Assembly (NCBI GenBank): GCA_017501355.1
Contig: JAFVXA010000054.1
Coordinates: forward strand, 1-64,000
DNA length: 64,000 nucleotides
Source: Oscillospiraceae bacterium
Lineage (GTDB): Bacteria; Bacillota; Clostridia; Oscillospirales; Oscillospiraceae
Direction of reading: 5' to 3'
The notes beneath the pieces are model-generated. The model was not told the DNA's origin. It searched no databases and saw nothing but the letters and a program-made list of their open reading frames with translations. Of this stretch, positions 1 through 7,844 are shown piece after piece (position 1 is the first letter of the stretch; each line of letters opens with the position of its first letter). A program made the position numbers and the translations under genes.

Positions 1-704
1 CGACAGCCTCAACGTTCTCAGCGGAGTTCAGAGTCCAGTTGCCGTCAGCGTCGGTGAAGCCGCCGCCGTTGTTCCAAGCATAGTAAGCGAAGCAAGCCTG
101 ACCCTCGTCGGTGGTCATGTCAACGCCCCAGGGATAGATCTCAGCGTCGTAAGCCTTGATCTTAGCGCAAACGTCCTTCAGCTCAGCCCAGGTGGTGGGA
201 ACTTCGCAGCCAGCTGCGGTCAGGATGTCCTGGTTGTAGTACAGAGCGCGAGCGGAAGCCAGATCGGGAACTGCCCACACAACATCGTCAACAACGGACT
301 CAGCCAGGAAAGAGGGGAAGAACTTAGCATAGGTCTCAGCGGAAACCCACTCCTCAGCGGGGAGCAGCAGATCGTCAGCCTGATAATCAGCGAAGACGTC
401 GATGTTCAGCAGGTCGGGCTGCTCGCCGTTAGCGATACGGGTGTTAACGACGGTGTAGATATCGTTCCAGGAAACGACGTCGACAACCAGATCGATGTCG
501 GCGTTAGCAGCTTCGAAGTCAGCCTCGAAGCCCTTCCACCAGTCAGCGGTCTCGTTACCGTACTGAGCGGCGATCATGGTGACGGTGGTCTTGCCGGACT
601 CTGCAGCGCCGTCGTCAGTAGCAGCATCATCGCTGCCGCCGCCGCAAGCGACGAGAGCCAGAGACATGACCAGAGCAAGGATCAGTGCAAGAAACTTTTT
701 CATG
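1..704 (-). CDS. Sugar ABC transporter substrate-binding lipoprotein (3' truncated)
   Basis: Reads from an ATG at 704 to the window edge without a stop, so only the first 234 codons are present. It begins MKKFLALILALVMSLALVAC, a type II signal peptide whose lipobox LVAC makes the Cys the lipid anchor, followed by a Gly/Ser/Asp-rich linker. The mature part has features of family 1 solute-binding proteins (WWKGFEADFEAANADI, a YNQDILTAAG hinge-type motif, PTTWAELKD), which bind sugars or oligosaccharides outside the membrane for an ABC importer. AAGGAG precedes the start. The permeases should lie beyond the left edge. The CBM9-like gene just upstream on the same strand fits carbohydrate uptake. 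The exact sugar is unknown. Confidence 0.9.
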
Positions 705-804
705 GGGGATCTCCTTCTTTCATTTTGTTTTGATATTGTGAAAAGCCGAAGCTTGACACACGGGGGAATGGAGTGACATGGCAAAAATAGCCATATCTTA
801 AACT

Positions 805-833
805 ACAATATCACATTTGATATAGATTGTCCA
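805..833 (-). promoter_or_regulatory. Sigma-A promoter of the sugar-binding protein gene
   Basis: On the minus strand TGGACA (828-833) and TATTGT (805-810) are separated by 17 bases, about 100 bases upstream of the start at 704. This gives the gene its own transcription start, separate from the CBM9-like gene. Confidence 0.5.
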
Positions 834-877
834 GATAAAGTTATAGATTTTGTGCGTTGAATGTACCGCGACAGTGA

Positions 878-1471
878 TCATGCAAAGCGCAGCGTACCGA
901 AATCCTGCCGACGGTGAAAATCGGGGGTGTCGCAGCGCATGGGTGCCCAGGAGAGATAGTGGGGCTGCACGGTCTCGTCGCCGCACTTATAGAAGTTGGC
1001 AGCGCACTCGCCCGTGGGGGCAAATGCGGGGAAATACAGCTGAATAAAGGAGAAGGGGATGCGCCAGCAGATGCCCCAGCCCTTGTCCGTGGTAAAGGGG
1101 CGGGGGGCGAACAGCTCATCGGGCTTCTTCACGATCTGCCGCACACGGGTGGGGCGGGCGGCACCGAAGCCGAGGTACATGGTGCCGAGGGGATTGAACT
1201 CGAAATTGATGTACCGCGCATCTGCCATGTCGGGTGCGAAGAAAAACTCCAGACAGCTGTCGTTGCAGACCTGCGACAGAGGATCGCTCAGCGTGGCGCG
1301 CACAGCGGCTTCCTCTGCTTCCATCCGCACATACAGGGCGCTGCCATCGTGGCAGAGCTGCGCGCGGGCAGAGATGGCAGCGGGTGCCAGCCAGCCGGTT
1401 TCCTGCAATTCCACCGCGGGAATCACGCTCCAGTCGGGCTGGGTCTGATAGAGGATCGTATAGGTGCTCAT
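878..1471 (-). CDS. Carbohydrate-binding family 9-like protein
   Basis: 197-residue soluble protein without a signal peptide. It resembles the stand-alone CBM9-like proteins of Firmicutes: DPLSQVCNDSCLEFFFAP, followed by YINFEFNPLGTMYLGFG and a late GWGICWRIPFSFI strand, is the typical beta-sandwich pattern of that family. The start at 1471 has GGAGG seven bases upstream. In secreted xylanases CBM9 modules bind reducing ends of sugars. The role of these free cytosolic versions is not established. Its position directly upstream of a sugar-binding lipoprotein suggests carbohydrate metabolism, which is inference only. Confidence 0.7.
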   Translation of the reverse strand: MSTYTILYQTQPDWSVIPAVELQETGWLAPAAISARAQLCHDGSALYVRMEAEEAAVRATLSDPLSQVCNDSCLEFFFAPDMADARYINFEFNPLGTMYLGFGAARPTRVRQIVKKPDELFAPRPFTTDKGWGICWRIPFSFIQLYFPAFAPTGECAANFYKCGDETVQPHYLSWAPMRCDTPDFHRRQDFGTLRFA

Positions 1472-1592
1472 AGAGAAAACCTCCGACGCAGGATCTTTGT
1501 TTATGAAACAATAACATATTTGTGAGAGTTTTGCCAGATGGAAAAGGTAAATTTGTATAAAAAACCAAATCTGCTCTAAAAATTAGGAGGAC

Positions 1593-1621
1593 TTGCCGAA
1601 AAGTTAACGATTCATTATAAT
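1593..1621 (+). promoter_or_regulatory. Sigma-A promoter of cutC
   Basis: TTGCCG (1593-1598), a 17-base spacer and a perfect TATAAT (1616-1621), about 50 bases before the cutC start at 1675. Confidence 0.6.
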
Positions 1622-1674
1622 GGTTTCGGAGAAAACAGGCAGAAAAATGCCGTTTTGGAAAAGAGGAGTATCTT

Positions 1675-2421
1675 ATGATTTTGGAAATTTGCTGCGCAAG
1701 TGCTGATGATGTGCGGATTGCCGCCGCTGCGGGCGCACAGAGAGTGGAGCTGAACAGCGACCTGTTTCACGGCGGGCTGACCCCCACTGTGGGGGCACTG
1801 CGGGTGGCAAAGCAGGAGACGGACATCCCCGTGATCACCATGGTGCGTCCCCGGGAGGGCGGCTTCTGCTATACGGAGCTGGAGTTCCGCACGGCGGTGG
1901 AGGATGCGAAGCTGCTGCTGGAGAACGGGGCGGACGGACTGGTGTTCGGCTTCCTGCATGAGGATGGTACCGTGGACGTGGAACGTACCCGTATTCTGAC
2001 GCAGCTTGCGAAGTCGGCAGGGAAGGAAGCGGTGTTCCATCGTGCCATTGATGTGGTGCCCGACTGGCGGGCAGCGCTGGATGTGCTGATCGAGCTTGGC
2101 ATTGACCGTGTGCTGACCAGCGGGCAGGAGGCAGAGGTCTCCTGGGGTGCTGCGACCATCCGCGAGATGATCGACTACGCGGCAGGGCGCATCCAGATCC
2201 TCCCCGGCGGCGGCATCAAGCTGCGGAACGTCGAGAAGGTGGTGCGGGAGATCGGCTGCGATCAGGTACACATGTCCGCAGGGCGCAGCTGCGTGGACAG
2301 TTCTGCCATGGGCAACCGCGCCATCCACTTCGGCGGCTGCATCTATCCGCCCGAGGATGTGTACCGCATGACCGACGGCGACCATGTGGGCGCTGTGGCG
2401 GAGTTGCTGAAGGGGATATGA
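1675..2421 (+). CDS. cutC: CutC family protein (copper homeostasis)
   Basis: 248 residues, the usual length for CutC, a TIM-barrel protein. Family hallmarks are the N-terminal LEICCASADD, AGAQRVELNSDLFHGGLTPT, VITMVRPREGGFCY, the DGLVFGFL strand, FHRAIDVV, and the C-terminal LPGGGI and VHMSAGR motifs. CutC was first linked to copper tolerance, but its biochemical role is debated and it may be an enzyme. It stands alone, with its own promoter, and is closed by a hairpin at 2425-2460. Confidence 0.88.
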   Translation: MILEICCASADDVRIAAAAGAQRVELNSDLFHGGLTPTVGALRVAKQETDIPVITMVRPREGGFCYTELEFRTAVEDAKLLLENGADGLVFGFLHEDGTVDVERTRILTQLAKSAGKEAVFHRAIDVVPDWRAALDVLIELGIDRVLTSGQEAEVSWGAATIREMIDYAAGRIQILPGGGIKLRNVEKVVREIGCDQVHMSAGRSCVDSSAMGNRAIHFGGCIYPPEDVYRMTDGDHVGAVAELLKGI

Positions 2422-2424
2422 GAA

Positions 2425-2460
2425 AGGAAAAAGACACGACGGAAGCTGTGCCTTTTTCCT
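2425..2460 (+). terminator. Terminator of cutC
   Basis: Arms AGGAAAAAGACAC and GTGCCTTTTTCCT pair with one G-U and end in a T-rich stretch, four bases after the cutC stop. Confidence 0.6.
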
Positions 2461-2552
2461 ATGGTGTGTGGTTGGTGTGGATATTTGCATGGGGAGAGTT
2501 TGGGCGGGGGAGGGTATGCCCCTGTCGATGATTAAAATACCCGGCAGCATCG

Positions 2553-2606
2553 CTGCCCCAAAAGAAAAAGTCAGTCCTTCCGGACTGACTTTTTCTTTTG
2601 GGGCAG
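2553..2606. terminator. 25-bp perfect palindrome, bidirectional terminator merged with the tRNA 3' end
   Basis: Arms 2553-2577 and 2582-2606 are perfectly complementary over 25 bp with a TTCC loop. Each arm carries an A- or T-rich tract, so the hairpin could stop transcription in both directions (cutC readthrough from the left, tRNA-Gly from the right). The right arm includes the encoded CCA and the last acceptor bases of the tRNA at 2603-2606. Confidence 0.75.
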
Positions 2607-2672
2607 GTGACGGGAGTCGAACCCGCGCCATTTGCTTGGGAAGCAAATGTTCTGCCGTTAAACCACACCTGC
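2600..2672 (-). tRNA. tRNA-Gly (anticodon CCC)
   Basis: Read on the minus strand, acceptor arm GCAGGTG pairs with CACCTGC. The anticodon stem TTTGC/GCAAA closes the loop TTCCCAA, giving anticodon CCC (reads GGG, glycine). The T arm contains GGGTTCGACTCCC. The 3' CCA is encoded, its final A falling at 2599. The base at discriminator position 73 appears to be C, whereas U73 is usual in bacterial tRNA-Gly. Confidence 0.93.
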
Positions 2673-2782
2673 ATAACAAAATGAATTGTAGCAGATTATT
2701 CCTGTCTTTGCAAGAGGGAAATCTTATCGAAAAACCCCTGTTATGCACGAAGGGCGCCCCGATCGGAGCGCCCCTCGCTTTT

Positions 2783-3574
2783 TTACAGAGGTTTCATGGC
2801 TTCGTGCAGCGTGTCGGTGATCGCACCGCGGAAAATGCGGGTGGAATGGGAGTGGAGGGTTTCCAGCGCTCCGGCGACGAGCTGTGCGCTGATACTGCCG
2901 CCCATGGCGAGATCCATGTCCAGCATGAACTTTTCCTCCGCCTCCGCCTGGTTGGTGCCGGGGACCTTCATGTGGACAAGTCCTGCATGGATGTGGGCGC
3001 GGCAGCTTTCACTGAAAGAGAGGTGCAAATCTGTTGCCATGCGATCGACCATGGCGGGGCTCACATCTTCTTCGGCGAGAGCACCGAGATAGGCTCTGTG
3101 GATCAGATCCTGCCACTCGCAGTCCTCCAGCTCCAAGGCGCTGCGGGAGATGATGTTGCGGTAGCGCAGTCCGATGCGACCAAAGAACGCGGGCTGATAA
3201 ATGCGGATAAATGCAGCGAGGGTTTGATCCAAAACCGCGGCAAAATCCTCCCAGCCGGTATAACGCAGGGTGGAGAGGGAGATGAAATTCTTGGTGAGAT
3301 TCAGCTTCCAGAGATGATCCTCGGTCACAAAATGGTAGTTCGTGACAGTTTCGAGTGAGCGTGACTCGGAGGTGTCGCCGGTGCAACGGAACACAGAAGC
3401 GGGCAACGATTCCTGACGACGGGCATAGAGGGGAAAGCGGGCTCGGATCTCTTCCTGAAAGTCAGCGGGTTCCCGACTCTCAATGCTGAGAATGCCGGGG
3501 AAGAGCAATTGGCAGATGACTTCATGCGCCGCGGGGCGGGCATAAAGGCAGCGATCTTCGTTGGAAAACAGCAT
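2783..3574 (-). CDS. TIGR04255-like family protein
   Basis: 263 residues from the ATG at 3574, which has AAGGAG ten bases upstream. A longer in-frame ATG at 3637 lacks such a site and would run into the region before the next gene. The protein starts with a short strand containing PAAHEVICQLLFPGI and carries YHFVTEDHLWKLNLTKNFISLSTLRY and FFGRIGLRYRNII, the pattern I associate with the TIGR04255 family, which is widespread, scattered and of unknown function. No signal peptide or membrane segment. It lies 63 bases downstream of the SleB-like gene on the same strand and may be cotranscribed. The family call is from memory and not certain. Confidence 0.65.
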   Translation of the reverse strand: MLFSNEDRCLYARPAAHEVICQLLFPGILSIESREPADFQEEIRARFPLYARRQESLPASVFRCTGDTSESRSLETVTNYHFVTEDHLWKLNLTKNFISLSTLRYTGWEDFAAVLDQTLAAFIRIYQPAFFGRIGLRYRNIISRSALELEDCEWQDLIHRAYLGALAEEDVSPAMVDRMATDLHLSFSESCRAHIHAGLVHMKVPGTNQAEAEEKFMLDMDLAMGGSISAQLVAGALETLHSHSTRIFRGAITDTLHEAMKPL

Positions 3575-3637
3575 GAGGGACAACTCCTTGCGATGATCTT
3601 TTTTATAATTGTACCGCAAGGAGCGCGGGGAAGTCAA

Positions 3638-4447
3638 TCAAAGATAGAATCGGTGGCAGCCGATGGTGGTGAGGTAAGTACGGTTGGCACGGATCCAGCT
3701 GCCCGTGGAAAGGGCAGGGGAGAAGAAATACAGGCTCTCACCCACGATGTCGCAGCCTGCAAGCGCCATCTTCGCTGCGAGAACAGAGCGATAGCTGGGT
3801 TCCTCATAGACCGTGCCGTTGCTGACGGGCTCGAACTGGACATAGCCGCTGTCCACCTCAAAGACCACATCCTTGATGGTATCGGCAAAGTCATTCGAGC
3901 GCACGCGGTTGAGCACCACGTTGCCCACGGCGATCTGTCCCGCGAGGGCTTCGCCCCGACTTTCGGCGCTGATGATGCGGCTGAGCCAGTAAAGGTCCTC
4001 GTCGCTGCGGTAGGCAGAGGGGAGCGTGCCGCTGACCACGGCACACTGCCGCGCACGATCCCAGTGAACGCGGAGCCCCAGCTCCTCCGCTACAAGCCGC
4101 AGAGGAATGTAGGTGGAGCCGTTTCTGACCTCGGTCTTATCGGGAGCAGTCAGCGTGCTGCCGTTGACGTACAGCGTCTCGCTGCCCACGGGGGCGGCAA
4201 TGTAATGACCGTTGCCTGCGGCAACGGCGCTGCGGGTTTCGCTCTCCCACTGCACTGTGAAATCTCCCAGCGCATCCAGAAAACTGCGGATGGGGACGTA
4301 GGTGACACCATCGGACAGCAGCGCATCTTCCGTGATGGTGCGTCCATTTACGGCGGCGGAAACCGTGCGTTCGGCGGCTGCGGCTGAAGTGCTGAGCATG
4401 GTGCTCAGCATTGTGCAGAGCAGTGCCGCGGCAAAGATTCGTTTCAT
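3638..4447 (-). CDS. Secreted SleB-type cell wall hydrolase with copper amine oxidase-like N-terminal domain
   Basis: 269 residues from the ATG at 4447, preceded by AAAGGAATC. Residues 1-22 form a signal peptide ending in SAAAAE. Residues about 25-135 are a copper amine oxidase N-terminal-like domain, with two copies of the motif seen as YVPIRSFLDALG and YIPLRLVAEELG. This is a wall-associated module common in Firmicutes. Residues about 145-269 are a hydrolase_2 (SleB/CwlJ) domain starting WLSRIISAESRGEALAGQ, with the conserved Glu, then VGNVVLNRV and a C-terminal aromatic stretch. SleB-type enzymes are lytic and cut spore cortex or peptidoglycan. This one may work in germination or in wall turnover. 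Confidence 0.85.
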   Translation of the reverse strand: MKRIFAAALLCTMLSTMLSTSAAAAERTVSAAVNGRTITEDALLSDGVTYVPIRSFLDALGDFTVQWESETRSAVAAGNGHYIAAPVGSETLYVNGSTLTAPDKTEVRNGSTYIPLRLVAEELGLRVHWDRARQCAVVSGTLPSAYRSDEDLYWLSRIISAESRGEALAGQIAVGNVVLNRVRSNDFADTIKDVVFEVDSGYVQFEPVSNGTVYEEPSYRSVLAAKMALAGCDIVGESLYFFSPALSTGSWIRANRTYLTTIGCHRFYL

Positions 4448-4561
4448 AGGGATGATTCCTTTCTTTGGTGGTTTTGGGCTGCGTAAGCCAACGAAAAAAG
4501 AGTAACAGATTGTAACCATTTCGACAACGCGCAAGATCTGGAAGAGCAGGAAGCATCTGGA

Positions 4562-4593
4562 AACGAAAACGCAGGGAGCGAACTCCCTGCGTT
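4562..4593 (-). terminator. Terminator of the phosphoribosyltransferase gene
   Basis: Arms 4568-4578 and 4583-4593 (AACGCAGGGAG and its complement) pair fully. TTTTCG follows on the minus strand. Confidence 0.8.
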
Positions 4594-4616
4594 GATATAT
4601 TTATATTATGTATTAC

Positions 4617-5174
4617 TCAGATTTCCGTGCCGTCTGCATGGAAGCAGGGCAGCTTTTCGAGGAAGAGAATGTCATCGCGCTTTGCGGCATCGCCCTCTGC
4701 GAGGACGGCGGCGCGACCAGCCACGGTGCCGCCCGCCTGACGCACCAGCTCCTCCAGTGCGCGGAGAGACTCGCCCGTGGAGATAACATCGTCCACGATG
4801 AGGATGCGCTTGCCCTTCATCATGGCAGCATCTTCACCGCCGAGATACAGTTCCTGATCACGCTGGGTGGTGATGGAGCGGACAGAGACCTTCAGAGGAT
4901 TGGTGAGATAGACCTTCATTCCCTTGCGGGCGATGAAATACTTCTCAGCGCCGCTCTGGCGAGCCATCTCATGGATGAGGGGGATGCTCTTGGCTTCTGC
5001 GGTGAGCATATAGTCATAGCTGTCTGCGGGAATGCGGGCGAGCAGATCGCGGGCACAGGCAACGGTCAGCTCGGCATCACCGAACATGATGAACGCGCCG
5101 ATGTAGAAATCCTCTGCCACGGCGCAGAGGGGAAGGTCACGCTCCAGACCTGCCACATTCATTTTATATACCAT
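4617..5174 (-). CDS. Adenine phosphoribosyltransferase-like protein
   Basis: 185 residues from the ATG at 5174 (AAGGAG nine bases upstream). The PRPP-binding motif ILIVDDVISTGESL is intact and sits late in the protein, as in type I phosphoribosyltransferases. TAEAKSIPLIHEMARQSG matches the region of Apt proteins that faces the base. These enzymes make AMP from adenine and PRPP in purine salvage. The N-terminal part is shorter and differs from classical Apt, so xanthine- or orotate-type specificity, or a regulatory role, remains possible. Monocistronic, with its own promoter and terminator. Confidence 0.75.
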   Translation of the reverse strand: MVYKMNVAGLERDLPLCAVAEDFYIGAFIMFGDAELTVACARDLLARIPADSYDYMLTAEAKSIPLIHEMARQSGAEKYFIARKGMKVYLTNPLKVSVRSITTQRDQELYLGGEDAAMMKGKRILIVDDVISTGESLRALEELVRQAGGTVAGRAAVLAEGDAAKRDDILFLEKLPCFHADGTEI

Positions 5175-5226
5175 ATAAATAATCTCCTTTTTGCAATGGA
5201 AATAGGTCAACTGCATTAACACTTGA

Positions 5227-5254
5227 ATTATATCCTTTTCAGTGAGAAAGTCAA
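5227..5254 (-). promoter_or_regulatory. Sigma-A promoter of the phosphoribosyltransferase gene
   Basis: Minus strand TTGACT (5249-5254), 16-base spacer and perfect TATAAT (5227-5232), about 50 bases upstream of the start. Confidence 0.75.
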
Positions 5255-5378
5255 TAAGAAGGAAAAATAGACAATGGCATCCCTTAAAAAAAACGGGAAA
5301 ATTTTCACAAACTGTCAAAATTCACAAAAAAAACGGAAATTTTTGAACGAAAAACGGAGAGGGATTTTGGAAATGGGC

Positions 5379-5407
5379 TTGTTTCTTTTGGAACTGGGTG
5401 TTACAAT
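5379..5407 (+). promoter_or_regulatory. Sigma-A promoter of gdhA
   Basis: TTGTTT (5379-5384), 17 bases, TACAAT (5402-5407). The 5175-5480 gap holds this promoter and the divergent one at 5227-5254, with an A/T-rich stretch between. Nothing else is seen in it. Confidence 0.65.
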
Positions 5408-5480
5408 AAAGACACTTATGGAAAGGAAGCCCACAGAGGACTTCCTCGCCGAAGGATGAAATATTTGGAGGTAGATTGAC

Positions 5481-6833
5481 ATGAACGCTTATATTGAAAA
5501 GGTTCTGGAAGAAGTCAGAGTGAAGCACGGCAACGAGCCTGAGTTCGTCCAGACCGTGGAGGAAGTTTTCTCCTCTATCGAACCCGTTGTTGACGCACAC
5601 CCCGAATACGAAAAGTTTGACCTGCTGGGCCGCATGGTTGAGCCTGAGCGTATGTTCACCTTCCGCGTTGTGTGGATGGATGACAACGGCAACTGGCACA
5701 CCAACCGTGGCTGGCGCTGCCAGTTCAACGGTGCTATCGGTCCCTACAAGGGCGGTCTCCGTTTCCAGAAGAACGTCTATGAGGGCGTTATCAAGTTCCT
5801 CGGCTTCGAGCAGACCTTCAAGAACTCCCTGACCGGCCTGCCCCTCGGCGGCGCTAAGGGTGGTTCCGACTTCGATCCCGCCGGCAAGTCCGACGCTGAA
5901 GTCATGCGTTTCTGCCAGAGCTTCATGACCGCTCTGTATCGCTACATCGGTCCCGATATCGACGTCCCCGCTGGTGACATGGGCGTTGGCGGCCGTGAGA
6001 TCGGCTACCTGTACGGTCAGTATCGCCGCCTGAAGGGCGTTTGGGAGAACGGCGTTCTCACCGGTAAGGGCCTCAGCTACGGTGGTTCTCTGATCCGTCC
6101 CGAGGCTACCGGTTACGGCGCAGTGTACTATCTGCAGGAAGTTCTCGCTCACGAGAACGACACCATCGAGGGCAAGCGCATTGCTATCTCCGGTTACGGC
6201 AACGTGGGCTGGGGTATCATGAAGAAGGCTATGCAGCTCGGCGCTAAGGTCACCTACTTCGCAGGTCCCGACGGTTACGTTCACGATCCCGATGGCGTTG
6301 CTACCGAAGAGAAGCTGAACTTCATCCTCGAGATGCGCGCTAAGGATCCCATGCACTGCCAGCCCTACGCTGATAAGTTCGGCTGCGAGTTCGTTCCCGG
6401 TGAGAAGTGCTGGGGCGTCAAGGATGTGGATATCTACATGCCCGCTGCTATGCAGAACGACGTCCGCATGGAGTCTGCTGAGAAGATCGCAGCTTCCGGC
6501 GTGAAGTACTACATCGAAGTCGCTAACATGCCCACCACCAACGATGCTCTGAACTTCCTGCGCGCTCAGAAGCACATGATCGTTGCTCCTTCCAAGGCAG
6601 TTAACGCTGGTGGCGTTGGCGTTTCCGGTCTGGAAATGTCCCAGAACTCCGAGCGCCTGGTTTGGACCGCTGAGGAAGTCGATGCTCAGCTGAAGAAGAT
6701 GATGAAGACCATCCACGACATGTCCGCTGAGGCTGCTGCTGAGTACGGCCTGGGCTATGACCTCGTCGCTGGTGCTAACATCGCTGGCTTCAAGAAGGTT
6801 GCTACCGCTATGATGGAGCAGGGCGCATTCTAA
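5481..6833 (+). CDS. gdhA: Glutamate dehydrogenase (NADP-type family)
   Basis: 450 residues, the normal length of hexameric GdhA. It interconverts glutamate and 2-oxoglutarate plus ammonia in the cytosol. N-terminal domain: FRVVWMDDNGNWHTNRGWR, PYKGGLRF and PLGGAKGGSDFDP with the catalytic Lys. Cofactor domain from about residue 200: RPEATGYG and the Rossmann GYGNVGWG. The C-terminal part has VANMPTTNDA and PSKAVNAGGV. Codon use is strongly biased toward C-ending and CGT/GGT codons, as in highly expressed genes. GGAGG lies ten bases before the start. The choice of NADP over NAD is by family similarity only. Confidence 0.96.
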   Translation: MNAYIEKVLEEVRVKHGNEPEFVQTVEEVFSSIEPVVDAHPEYEKFDLLGRMVEPERMFTFRVVWMDDNGNWHTNRGWRCQFNGAIGPYKGGLRFQKNVYEGVIKFLGFEQTFKNSLTGLPLGGAKGGSDFDPAGKSDAEVMRFCQSFMTALYRYIGPDIDVPAGDMGVGGREIGYLYGQYRRLKGVWENGVLTGKGLSYGGSLIRPEATGYGAVYYLQEVLAHENDTIEGKRIAISGYGNVGWGIMKKAMQLGAKVTYFAGPDGYVHDPDGVATEEKLNFILEMRAKDPMHCQPYADKFGCEFVPGEKCWGVKDVDIYMPAAMQNDVRMESAEKIAASGVKYYIEVANMPTTNDALNFLRAQKHMIVAPSKAVNAGGVGVSGLEMSQNSERLVWTAEEVDAQLKKMMKTIHDMSAEAAAEYGLGYDLVAGANIAGFKKVATAMMEQGAF

Positions 6834-6856
6834 TCGAAGGCGTACTTACTTTTCCA

Positions 6857-6895
6857 ACAAAAATCGAGAGTCCGTTTGGACTCTCGATTTTTTTG
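6857..6895 (+). terminator. Terminator of gdhA
   Basis: AAATCGAGAGTCC and GGACTCTCGATTT with a GTTT loop, followed by a run of T. Confidence 0.9.
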
Positions 6896-6963
6896 TCTAT
6901 GAAAGCAGAGACTTTTGCGCACAGAGGGCGCGGAGGGATAGCCACTATGGGAAAAAAGACAGC

Positions 6964-6992
6964 AAAAAACCGCCGTTTTCGGCGGTTTTTTC
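6964..6992 (-). terminator. Terminator of the ferredoxin gene
   Basis: AAAAAACCGCCG and CGGCGGTTTTTT around TTTT, directly after the ferredoxin stop. Symmetrical, so it can act both ways. Confidence 0.85.
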
Positions 6993-6993
6993 A

Positions 6994-7179
6994 TCAGTCG
7001 CTGCTTTCGATGGCGTTGACGGGGCAGCCATCTCTTGCTTCGGTGGCACTGCCCTCCAGCGCGGGATCGACGGGATTGGGGTCTGCTACCGCCACACCGT
7101 CATTCATGTGAAAGACCTCGGGGCAGGTGTTGGTGCAAAGACCGCAGCCGATACAGTTTTCGTTGACGAGAAACTTCAT
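6994..7179 (-). CDS. [4Fe-4S] ferredoxin
   Basis: 61 residues. The cluster ligands are visible as C9-x2-C12-x2-C15 in ENCIGCGLCTNTCPEVF and C52 in DGCPVNAI. C19 is an extra Cys in the usual CP position. With only one complete motif it is a single-cluster ferredoxin, a small soluble low-potential electron carrier. An acidic surface (DDG..VADPNPVDPALEG) fits that role. GAAAGGAAGG precedes the ATG. It stands alone, so no particular redox partner is indicated. Confidence 0.92.
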   Translation of the reverse strand: MKFLVNENCIGCGLCTNTCPEVFHMNDGVAVADPNPVDPALEGSATEARDGCPVNAIESSD

Positions 7180-7263
7180 GGGATGATACCTTCCTTTCTG
7201 CTCCGGCGGCGGGCGCCGGTGGTATGGCTATCATATCCGTTTTTCGGGAAAATAAACCATGCT

Positions 7264-7779
7264 TTACTCGTCGAAAAAGCGGAAACGCAGGGAACTGCGC
7301 CAGAACTCGCCGCCGCGCTTGGAGAAGAAGTTTACGATCAGCAGATAGATCGCAGTGAAACCCAGCGTGATGAGGAACAGCTCGCCGCTGGCATCAGCGT
7401 GGAGAAGGTCGCCGAAGAGATAGCCCAGCAGCAGGAACTCGGCAAGGGAAGAGCAGAGGATGATGAGAAGCATCATGCCGCTGCGCAGAGAACGCATCTG
7501 CAGCGCCGCGATCCGCGGGCGCATGATGGGATAGTAGCCAAAGAGGGCAACGAGGAGACCGCATTCAAAGTTGGGCAGCAGCAGCGCCGCGACCGAGGTG
7601 GCGAGCCACACGCCGAGACCGGGCACAAGTCCGCACTCCTCGCCCACAGGGGAGAGCATGGTAATGGCAAGAAGTCCCCACAGCAGGAATTGATTCGGCA
7701 GAAGGAGAGCGAGGGAACGGATCGCCAGTGCCGCGGCGGCACAAACGAGACAGAGGATGAGCTTCTTTTTGTCAGCCAT
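7264..7779 (-). CDS. Hypothetical multi-pass membrane protein
   Basis: 171 residues from the ATG at 7779, which has AAAGGA upstream (the longer reading to 7821 has none). After a short MADKKK start there are about five hydrophobic segments, roughly at 7-25, 30-48, 55-80, 97-120 and 130-150, and a basic C-terminal tail (KRGGEFWRSSLRFRFF). Overall size and topology resemble small ECF-like or MreD-like proteins, but I recognise no family motif. It lies 84 bases upstream of the ferredoxin gene on the same strand and could be cotranscribed with it. Confidence 0.6.
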   Translation of the reverse strand: MADKKKLILCLVCAAAALAIRSLALLLPNQFLLWGLLAITMLSPVGEECGLVPGLGVWLATSVAALLLPNFECGLLVALFGYYPIMRPRIAALQMRSLRSGMMLLIILCSSLAEFLLLGYLFGDLLHADASGELFLITLGFTAIYLLIVNFFSKRGGEFWRSSLRFRFFDE

Positions 7780-7794
7780 AAGAGAAGTCCTTTC

Positions 7795-7830
7795 AAAAAA
7801 GCGCCGTCGACGCGGCTGCATCGACGGCGC
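7795..7830 (-). terminator. Terminator of the dppF-type gene
   Basis: GCGCCGTCGA and TCGACGGCGC pair across a ten-base loop. TTTTTTG follows on the minus strand. Confidence 0.85.
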
Positions 7831-7844
7831 TGCGGATGGTAAGA

